Positions 55,096 through 61,356 of a DNA stretch of 64,000 nucleotides are shown here, one piece after another. The translations under genes were made by a program, and so were the position numbers. The stretch's first letter is position 1. Each line of letters begins with the position of its first letter. The DNA is from Frateuria terrea (GTDB lineage Bacteria > Pseudomonadota > Gammaproteobacteria > Xanthomonadales > Rhodanobacteraceae): contig NZ_FOXL01000007.1 of the NCBI RefSeq assembly GCF_900115705.1, positions 124,001 to 188,000 of the forward strand, written 5' to 3'. Below the pieces are notes generated by a model, which was given only the letters and a program-made list of their open reading frames with translations, did no database searches and had not been told where the DNA came from.

Positions 55096-55224
55096 GGCGT
55101 TGCGTGTGCGCCATGAGTCGGAGGCAGGCCTGGCCGCCTGCCTACCGGTCCCCCCATGTAGCGGCGGCGATCGCGTGAAGCCACGTGGCTCGGGGGCAAA
55201 AGCACAGTTGGACGATGTGCCAAG

Positions 55225-55548
55225 ATGGGCAAATTTCCAGCCTTTCCCCTTATGAAACCCAGTACCTACGACTTCCGCCGGTTCCAGGAAGAGCTTGCGG
55301 CCCTGGATGGCAAACGCAACCCACCAGCCAAGGAGAGGCCCATGCCGAAAAAAGACTCGAGCCATGCTCGCCTGCTCCAGGCAAGAGCGGAATTCCTGGC
55401 GCTGCGCGAGCGCCACGGACTGACCGTCGCTGACGTCGTCGCGTTCTTTCCGGAAGAGGAAGGCGTTGCCTACCTGCAGGGGCTCATCGCGGCGAAGGAG
55501 GCGAAGCCCAAGCGTTCATCGAAGGGAACGAGAACGCCGTCTCTTTAG
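55225..55548 (+). CDS. small H-NS-like or DNA-associated protein
   Basis: A 107-residue charged protein. STYDFRRFQEELAALDGK is followed by a helical middle (HARLLQARAEFLALRERHGLTVADVVAFFPEEEG) and a basic tail (KEAKPKRSSKGTRTPSL). The layout resembles small nucleoid proteins, but it lacks the H-NS C-terminal motif, so the link is weak. Starts at 55225 or 55252 are possible. Confidence 0.5.
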   Translation: MGKFPAFPLMKPSTYDFRRFQEELAALDGKRNPPAKERPMPKKDSSHARLLQARAEFLALRERHGLTVADVVAFFPEEEGVAYLQGLIAAKEAKPKRSSKGTRTPSL

Positions 55549-55791
55549 CGCTACACGGCAGAAGGGAAGACCGCGGTCGCTTCCGGCCAATGCAATGGGC
55601 GCGCCATGGAGACGGCGCGCGGGCAACGCCCGCACCGGATCGGCACACCGCCTTCAACAGGCGCCAGCCGGAAGATTGGCGCATTCATCGTCTTGCTCGA
55701 TGCGAAGCGAGAACGCGGCGCCTTTGCCTGACTACCGATTTTTGTACCATGGGGCTCAGGAGACAACCATCCGCAGACATGGAGTCGAACT

Positions 55792-56421
55792 ATGGATGCG
55801 AACCACTCCAAGAGTGCATTTGTGTATGGGCAGGTCAGGCGCGCGCTGCGGTCTGGGCGCTACGCGCCCGGGCAGCGGATCGATCCGGCCCGGCTTGCCA
55901 CGGAGTTCGACACCAGCCCCACGCCGGTTCGATTTGCCCTGTACCGCCTCGTCGGCGAAGGCCTGGTCGCTGACCATGCCCGCAGTGGACTGCACGTTCC
56001 ATTGCATACCGAGCTGGGCCTGCGCGACCTCTACGACTGGATGGAACGCCTGTTGCTGATGGCCTGCGATATCGGTGTTGCGCCGGCCTTCCGGAAGACC
56101 GAGAAGCTGGCACTGGGCGCGGACGATGATGATCTGGCGAAGCTCACCTGGCAGCTGTTCGACGTAATCGCCCGCGCGACGGAACATCGATCCTTGCACC
56201 ACGCCGTGCAACGGGCCAACGACCAGCTGGCACCGGTACGGCGGGCAGCCAAAGGTGTGCTCGATCGCACCCATGAAGAGCTTTCGCAGCTGGACCGGTA
56301 TTGGCAGGCGCGCGAGATTCCCGCCCTGAAGTCCGCGCTGCGCGACTACCACGAGCGCCGCAAGCATGTCGTGCCACGCATCGTGGCCTTGCTGAGTGAG
56401 CACGGCGATTACCTGCACTAG
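55792..56421 (+). CDS. GntR family transcriptional regulator, probable lasso peptide locus regulator
   Basis: A 209-residue DNA-binding protein. The N-terminal winged helix (VYGQVRRALRSGRYAPGQRIDPARLATEFDTSPTPVRFALYRLVGEGL, in parts) is followed by an all-helical domain with a possible FCD-type effector pocket (LYDWMERLLLMAC, HHAVQRANDQL, RDYHERRKHVV). It lies directly upstream of the lasso peptide genes in the same direction. Palindromes between it and the precursor gene could be its binding sites. Similar GntR genes flank lasso peptide clusters in related Xanthomonadales. Control of the locus is inferred. Confidence 0.82.
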   Translation: MDANHSKSAFVYGQVRRALRSGRYAPGQRIDPARLATEFDTSPTPVRFALYRLVGEGLVADHARSGLHVPLHTELGLRDLYDWMERLLLMACDIGVAPAFRKTEKLALGADDDDLAKLTWQLFDVIARATEHRSLHHAVQRANDQLAPVRRAAKGVLDRTHEELSQLDRYWQAREIPALKSALRDYHERRKHVVPRIVALLSEHGDYLH

Positions 56422-56473
56422 GCAACCTGCGGCGGCTCATCATCGCGGACACAACGGCAGCCCCGAGCGGACC

Positions 56474-56512
56474 ATTGCGCCTCACCGAATAATCTTTCGG
56501 TGACAGCGCAAT
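56474..56512. promoter_or_regulatory. nested inverted repeat upstream of the lasso peptide genes
   Basis: Outer arms ATTGCGC (56474-56480) and GCGCAAT (56506-56512) enclose inner arms CACCGAA (56483-56489) and TTCGGTG (56496-56502), loop TAATCT. It may be a terminator of the GntR gene (no T-run right after it, but a T-rich stretch at 56530), or an operator for it. It lies just upstream of the proposed promoter. Confidence 0.5.
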
Positions 56513-56518
56513 AATCAT

Positions 56519-56548
56519 TTGAAAATCAATTTTTTCGGCTCCTACGCT
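56519..56548 (+). promoter_or_regulatory. candidate promoter of the lasso peptide operon
   Basis: TTGAAA at 56519-56524 is a good -35 match, and TACGCT at 56543-56548 is a moderate -10, with an 18-base spacer. The AT-rich stretch 56510-56536 is unusual for this window. The proposed start of transcription would lie within the operator-like palindrome at 56555. Confidence 0.45.
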
Positions 56549-56554
56549 GGTCGC

Positions 56555-56573
56555 GTCATGGGACGGCCATGAC
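56555..56573. promoter_or_regulatory. operator-like palindrome GTCATGG-N5-CCATGAC
   Basis: Perfect 7-base arms GTCATGG (56555-56561) and CCATGAC (56567-56573) with a 5-base spacer, 19 bases in all, 20 bases before the precursor start codon. The size and symmetry suit a dimeric regulator such as the adjacent GntR protein. Position over the likely transcription start suggests repression. Confidence 0.5.
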
Positions 56574-56592
56574 GTGAACGCAGGAGATTGAA

Positions 56593-56733
56593 ATGAACAC
56601 GAACGAGAACACCCGCATCAACCCGAGCGACGACGTCATCGTGCTCGGCGTCGCCAGTGTGGAAACCCGCGGTACCGGTGGTTTCGGCGAGGCGGTGGGC
56701 GGACCGATCGCCCCTGGGATTTCCGAAGACTGA
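56593..56733 (+). CDS. lasso peptide precursor, xanthomonin-like
   Basis: A 46-residue peptide. Residues 1-26 are the leader (with PSDDVIVLGVASVETR at its end) and residues 27-46 the core GTGGFGEAVGGPIAPGISED. The leader ends T-R, so Thr sits at position -2, the residue B/C enzymes need. The core starts with Gly and has Glu at position 7, allowing a Gly1-Glu7 amide ring of seven residues. This is the ring size of xanthomonins (Xanthomonas), whose leader ending SVETK and core ending GIS are also alike. Val9 in the tail could hold the thread, where xanthomonin has Ile9. C-terminal trimming of the last four or so residues is possible. AGGAG precedes the ATG at 56593. The frame is too short for automatic gene calling. 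Confidence 0.9.
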   Translation: MNTNENTRINPSDDVIVLGVASVETRGTGGFGEAVGGPIAPGISED

Positions 56734-56739
56734 CCGTCG

Positions 56740-56763
56740 GGGGCGCGCTGAAAGGCGCGCCCC
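56740..56763 (+). terminator. hairpin between the precursor and B genes
   Basis: Perfect 9-base arms GGGGCGCGC (56740-56748) and GCGCGCCCC (56755-56763), loop TGAAAG, right after the precursor stop. There is no T-run. Such a hairpin lets some transcripts end or protects the precursor message, giving more precursor than enzyme. It ends 8 bases before the B ribosome site. Confidence 0.7.
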
Positions 56764-56782
56764 TTCCACATGGGAGGCGACA

Positions 56783-57460
56783 GTGATCCGGCATCTGAAT
56801 GCGGACCTATCCTTCTGCGAGCTGGATGGCCGGTTGTTCTTCCTGGATATAGAAAACGACCGGTACTTCCAGCTGTCTGGAGCGCTGGAGCGCAGTTTCC
56901 TCAGACATCTGGAAGCTCCTGACGACACAAGCATCGATGTCAGTGAACTTGCCAGGCACCAGCTGCTCCTTCAGCCCACGACGATACCCTGCGACGCATC
57001 CGCGGCGGCCATCACACCGCCCGACCAAAGCGCGGTTGAGACACCGTGCACCGGCAGGCGCGTCACGCTCGATGTGGTGCAAGATGTGTTTCTCGCCGTT
57101 GCCATCACGTACTGGCAACTGAAAACAAGGCCCCTGAAAAGCATCCTGCAGGGACTGTACGACTACCGCCAAGCGAGGACATCGCCGCCCGCAGCCGACC
57201 AGGCCGCTTGCCAGCAACGCATTTCCGAAGCTGCTACCGCCTTCAACCGTGCGCGCCCCTACGTACCCATCGGCACCTGCTGCCTGATCGACTCGCTGTC
57301 GATGGTCAGGTTCCTGGCCAGGCGCGGCCTATGCGCCCAACTCGTCATGGGGGTGGCCTGTGACCCGTTCTCCGCGCACGCCTGGGTTCAGCACGGCTCA
57401 CTGGTGTTGAACGAAACCGTGGGGACCGCCCAGGCCCATGTTCCTATCCGGGTGATCTGA
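56783..57460 (+). CDS. lasso peptide biosynthesis B protein (B1-B2 fusion leader peptidase)
   Basis: A 225-residue protein. The N-terminal 60 or so residues (LSFCELDGRLFFLDIENDRYFQLSG) are a PqqD-like leader-binding domain (B1), and residues from about 95 on are the transglutaminase-like protease (B2) with Cys167 in CLIDSL and His199 in SAHAWVQHG. The acidic residue that usually follows the next Asn (LVLND) is Glu211 here, an odd change. It cuts the leader after Arg26 of the precursor. The start is GTG at 56783, with GGGAGG six bases before; its stop shares one base with the ATG of C (TGATG). Confidence 0.9.
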   Translation: MIRHLNADLSFCELDGRLFFLDIENDRYFQLSGALERSFLRHLEAPDDTSIDVSELARHQLLLQPTTIPCDASAAAITPPDQSAVETPCTGRRVTLDVVQDVFLAVAITYWQLKTRPLKSILQGLYDYRQARTSPPAADQAACQQRISEAATAFNRARPYVPIGTCCLIDSLSMVRFLARRGLCAQLVMGVACDPFSAHAWVQHGSLVLNETVGTAQAHVPIRVI

Positions 57461-59196
57461 TGAGCTACCGCTACATAGCCTTGTCGGTCGCCGTTGCCGG
57501 CAACCTGGAAGATTTCGAACGGTCCGTCGCAGACTCATTGCGAAGCTTGGCCATGGACTGCCGGGGCCACGTGGGTTGCGTTGCGCTGTATGCACCGCAG
57601 GAGGCTCCCGCGTTCGACCTCCCTGGCGGCGGCATACTGCTCGGCGATCTGTACGACGAGGTCGGAAGGCCCGTCAGGGACCTTGCCGGTCTTCGGCATC
57701 TGCCGACGCAGGCTGCAATCCGGCAGCATGTTCTGGACCACTACTGGGGCGAATATCTACTGTTCCAGCCCTCCGACGACGGGGGCACCACCGTCCTGCG
57801 AGATCCATCCGGTGGCGTGGATTGCGCTTATTCACTGCGCGGCGGCAACGGATTCATCACCTCCGACCTGGCCATCGCCTCTCGCCTGGGCCTCCATCGC
57901 GACCGGATCGATTGGGACTTCGTGCGCCACTGCCTGCTCTATCCGCACATCAAGATCGCGCGCACCGGTCTTGCCGGCATCAGCGAACTGCTCCCCGGCT
58001 GCATGCTCTCGGTCGAAGGGCAGAAGTCGTCCACCGGCTTGGGCTGGTCCCCTTGGCACTTCGTCACGCCAGCCGAGCGGCAGAGCGATCCCGTTGCCGC
58101 GGCGCAGACCATTCGCGACGCCACGACTTCGGTGGTCCGCGCCATGGCCGAGACCGACCGCAGCCTGTTGCTCGAGCTGTCCGGGGGGTTGGATTCATCG
58201 ATCGTCGGCGCCTGCCTCGCGAATGCGCGCACGCGAATGGCCTGTTGCACAGCCATCACACCGTTGCCCGGCGCCGACGAACGCAGGTATGCGAGTCAGA
58301 TCGCAAGACAGCTTGGCACCAAACTGCTGGAGCAGATGCTCGATTTTGCAGAGGCGGACATCGATTTTCGGTTGCCACGGCACTCGCTGCGTCCTGCGGC
58401 ATGGGCGCTGGGTCGTGCGGTCGCGCGTGCCATGGACAATGCAGCAGAGCTGCAGCGAGTGAACAGCCTGTTCTCCGGGGGAGGCGGCGATACGGTCTTC
58501 TGCTACCTCAAGTCTGCTGCTCCTGCCGCAGACGCCTTCCGGGCACGCGGGCTCACAGCAGGCTACAGGGCCATTGTCGACTTGAGCAGGCTGCATGGCT
58601 GCACTGTCGCAAAGGCGGCGCGGCTGGCGCTGCGGAAGCTGTATCGCACTCCCAAAGGCCCCTGCAAACCCGATGGCCAGTGGTTGCTGCGAACCGGCGT
58701 GGCCCTTCCTCTTGAAATGCACCCGTGGTTTTCGGCGCCACCCCACGTGCTTCCTGGCGATCGCGAGCGAATCTTCGAACTCGCGGGCACTCAGCTGTTC
58801 CGTGACAGCACGCTCCGATCGGGCGGCCGGCGAGTGCGCTTTCCCCTGCTCTCGCAGCCTGTCATGGAGGCCTGTCTCCGTGTACCGAGCTGGCTGTGGA
58901 TATCAGGAGGGCAGAATCGCTCCATCGCCCGGTCCGCCTTCTCGGGGCAGCTCCCACACGAGGTGCTCAACCGGCGAAGCAAGGGCACCTTCATGAACTA
59001 CACCTTCGCGGTGTACCGCAAGAACAAGGCGACGATCGGTCACTTCCTGCTGGACGGCCATCTCCGCTCCCAGGGCCTGCTCGATCCGCGCGAACTGAGC
59101 CTTTTCCTGGAAAGCCCACTGCCCGCCCGCGACCGATCATTCATGCGGATCTTCGACCTGTGCATGATCGAGAACTGGGTGAGGAACCATGCGTAA
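57460..59196 (+). CDS. lasso peptide cyclase C (asparagine-synthetase-like)
   Basis: A 578-residue ATP-dependent enzyme that would adenylate the Glu7 side chain and close the ring with the Gly1 amine. The N-terminal part is a glutaminase-like fold without the catalytic Cys (starts MSYRYIALSV), as in known lasso cyclases. The C-terminal part carries the PP-loop LELSGGLDSSIVGACL at about residue 240 and GGGGDTVFCYL at about 345. Overlaps B by one base. It ends 18 bases from the end of the convergent isopeptidase gene. Confidence 0.93.
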   Translation: MSYRYIALSVAVAGNLEDFERSVADSLRSLAMDCRGHVGCVALYAPQEAPAFDLPGGGILLGDLYDEVGRPVRDLAGLRHLPTQAAIRQHVLDHYWGEYLLFQPSDDGGTTVLRDPSGGVDCAYSLRGGNGFITSDLAIASRLGLHRDRIDWDFVRHCLLYPHIKIARTGLAGISELLPGCMLSVEGQKSSTGLGWSPWHFVTPAERQSDPVAAAQTIRDATTSVVRAMAETDRSLLLELSGGLDSSIVGACLANARTRMACCTAITPLPGADERRYASQIARQLGTKLLEQMLDFAEADIDFRLPRHSLRPAAWALGRAVARAMDNAAELQRVNSLFSGGGGDTVFCYLKSAAPAADAFRARGLTAGYRAIVDLSRLHGCTVAKAARLALRKLYRTPKGPCKPDGQWLLRTGVALPLEMHPWFSAPPHVLPGDRERIFELAGTQLFRDSTLRSGGRRVRFPLLSQPVMEACLRVPSWLWISGGQNRSIARSAFSGQLPHEVLNRRSKGTFMNYTFAVYRKNKATIGHFLLDGHLRSQGLLDPRELSLFLESPLPARDRSFMRIFDLCMIENWVRNHA

Positions 59197-59214
59197 CTGG
59201 CAGCCCGTGGCGAG

Positions 59215-61302
59215 TCAGGGAGCCGCTGACCCGGCCTGCCCGGCAGGCCCCTGCATGGCACGCCAGCGCGCGTACTGCGGTTGCTTCGAGGGCGCCGCGT
59301 CCTCGTAACCCTGCAGCCAGAACCGGAACCAGTCGAGGTTCCTTTCGTACACGGCAAGTTTGTGCTTCGGCTGGAACTTCTGATGCGGCTCGTTGGGGAA
59401 CACGTAGAGGTCCGCACGATGCTCGCGGATCAGCGGAATCTCGTAATCGAGCGCATACAGGTATTCCTGCTCGGGCGTCTGGAACAGGATGGGAGCCGTC
59501 AGCCTGTCCAGGTTGAACTCAGGAGACAGCAGGCGCCAGCGGTCCGGTGTCTGCTCAGGAGAACCCAGCCCCCAAAGCTCCTTCAACCCGTTCTCGAACC
59601 TGCTCCCCTTGAGGGATCCGAACAAGTAATAAAGAGAAGACACCGACGGCGTGCTGACCGACGCCGCGCAAAGCAGCCGGGAACGCATCGCCACCCAGAG
59701 CGTGACTTCGCTGCCAAAACTCAGTCCACCCATGCCCACTTTCGCGGCGTCGATCTGGCCACGCGCCGACAACAGTTTGACCGCACTCTGGACGGCAGAG
59801 AGCGCCTCGTTGTAGCGATCAACCGCATCGACGAGATAGGGAGCGGCATTGATGCAGAGCGCTGATATTCCATGTGCTGCCAGGCTTGCGAACGGCCACT
59901 CGTCGCCGACGCCTCCACGCACAAACCCGGCGCACTGATAGTAGTTCACGAACAGCGGTGGCCTGGCCCCGGAACGGTTCTTCGCCGCATAGAACTGCCC
60001 GGTGAACACCTGCCCTTTTGCATTCTTCCATCGAAGCAGACGCACCGTGCCGGATGTCGCCATCTCCTGCGCGAGCGCCGCGTTGGGTTCGAACAGCACG
60101 CGACGGGCTCCCGTCTCCAGGTCGATCCGCTCCAGGCGTGGGGGCTGGCTGGCGGTCGCACTCACACACACCATCGCCGCAGGGGACACCCCGCATTGGC
60201 TGGAGGTTTCCCGCCCGCCATTGAGCAAGCCGGACGAACGCGCCACGGGAAGGACCACGCCGGACCTGACGTTCCAGCGATAGATGGATTGCGCCAGTCC
60301 CGCATTCGGGTCCGAAATGGTAAACAGCACTTCGTCGCTGTCGGGGCGCCACTGCACTCCTGTGATCGCCTTGCCTGTGCACGATGCAGCCTGGCACACG
60401 GTCTCGTGCGAACCACTTCCTGGCAACGAAGCAGACAGCCTGACCTCCGGTTTGAGGCGCAAGCCCTGTCGATCACCGATCCGGGTCAGGATCGCCACCC
60501 GGCCCTCGTCGGCTGCACGCGACATGCGCCACGCGTTCGGATGTCCCTTGTCACGACTCACATCTCTGTTGCTACCTGCAGGGGCGGCAGCGAGTTCCCG
60601 GATCACCTTCGTTCGGAGATCCACCTCTTTCCAGCGGTCCGGGACGTCGTCGAGCAACGAGATGCGGTCGAACCAAATCTTGCCAAAGCGCTGCGTCGCC
60701 ATGCGCCCACCGACGTAGCCGGAGCGAAACAAACTCTGGCCGATCGGCACGGTCCGGTCGATGTGGATGCCGTTATCGTACTCGGCCCGTTCCGCGGATC
60801 TGACTTGCTCGCGTGTCGCACCCACGCAGTACCTGAGAACGCGACCGCCCTTCCCCAGCACGAAATCACGCACATCCGCCGCGTCATGTGTCACCGCCTC
60901 CGCGCCGGAGCCGTCCGCCGCTGCGCGCCAGACTTCGATCTTTCCGCCGATCAAGGCGCGGTAGTAGATCCAGCGGCCATCGGCAGACCACACCGCGGTT
61001 GCGGGCAACGACCCTCCTGCCGAATCGCGCAACGGCACGCCGCCCTCGGCCACGCGCCCGGGCCATCGGTCGTCCAGGCCTTGCACGTACCAGACGGTGT
61101 CGTAGGTATTGCGCTCCACCGACGCGCGTTCGATCCGGAACGCCACACTGCGGCCGTCCGGCGACACCGCCGGACGATCGATGTCAACGACCTCCAACAA
61201 CTGACGGGACGACACGACGGAGGCATGGCACGCGGACACGCAGGCTACTAGCAAGGCGACGGCCACGATCAGCAGCCGCGAAATGCGCTTCATGACGAAC
61301 AT
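59215..61302 (-). CDS. lasso peptide isopeptidase (AtxE2 family)
   Basis: A 695-residue exported serine hydrolase of the prolyl-oligopeptidase type. After a signal peptide (RLLIVAVALLVACVSACHA) comes a WD40-like propeller (about 45-400: VDIDRPAVSPDGRSVAFRIE, AVWSADGRWIYYRA, VQWRPDSDEVLFT), then the catalytic alpha/beta domain. Ser528 lies in GLSFGSEVTLW and His640 in FPNEPHQKFQP; the acidic residue is probably in TPEQEYLYALDYE. AtxE2-type enzymes cut the ring amide and unlock imported lasso peptide. Start 61302 follows GAGAGG; the frame is open further upstream. Convergent with C, and after the receptor gene. Confidence 0.93.
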   Translation of the reverse strand: MFVMKRISRLLIVAVALLVACVSACHASVVSSRQLLEVVDIDRPAVSPDGRSVAFRIERASVERNTYDTVWYVQGLDDRWPGRVAEGGVPLRDSAGGSLPATAVWSADGRWIYYRALIGGKIEVWRAAADGSGAEAVTHDAADVRDFVLGKGGRVLRYCVGATREQVRSAERAEYDNGIHIDRTVPIGQSLFRSGYVGGRMATQRFGKIWFDRISLLDDVPDRWKEVDLRTKVIRELAAAPAGSNRDVSRDKGHPNAWRMSRAADEGRVAILTRIGDRQGLRLKPEVRLSASLPGSGSHETVCQAASCTGKAITGVQWRPDSDEVLFTISDPNAGLAQSIYRWNVRSGVVLPVARSSGLLNGGRETSSQCGVSPAAMVCVSATASQPPRLERIDLETGARRVLFEPNAALAQEMATSGTVRLLRWKNAKGQVFTGQFYAAKNRSGARPPLFVNYYQCAGFVRGGVGDEWPFASLAAHGISALCINAAPYLVDAVDRYNEALSAVQSAVKLLSARGQIDAAKVGMGGLSFGSEVTLWVAMRSRLLCAASVSTPSVSSLYYLFGSLKGSRFENGLKELWGLGSPEQTPDRWRLLSPEFNLDRLTAPILFQTPEQEYLYALDYEIPLIREHRADLYVFPNEPHQKFQPKHKLAVYERNLDWFRFWLQGYEDAAPSKQPQYARWRAMQGPAGQAGSAAP

Positions 61303-61327
61303 AGGCCTCTCTCCAACCTCTCGGAAA

Positions 61328-61352
61328 CGCCGGTTGCGCAAGGCAACCGGCG
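61328..61352 (-). terminator. hairpin between receptor and isopeptidase genes
   Basis: Perfect 10-base arms CGCCGGTTGC (61328-61337) and GCAACCGGCG (61343-61352), loop GCAAG. On the leftward transcript it follows the receptor stop codon at once and is trailed by TTTCC. It may end part of the transcripts, giving more receptor than isopeptidase. Confidence 0.65.
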
Positions 61353-61356
61353 AGCG

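Noticed and set aside
56668-56733. Alternative core starting GGFGEAV after RGT in the precursor.
   Set aside because: With the second Thr at position -2 the ring would close at Glu4, too small for any lasso; the ETR site gives a seven-residue ring and matches xanthomonin leaders.
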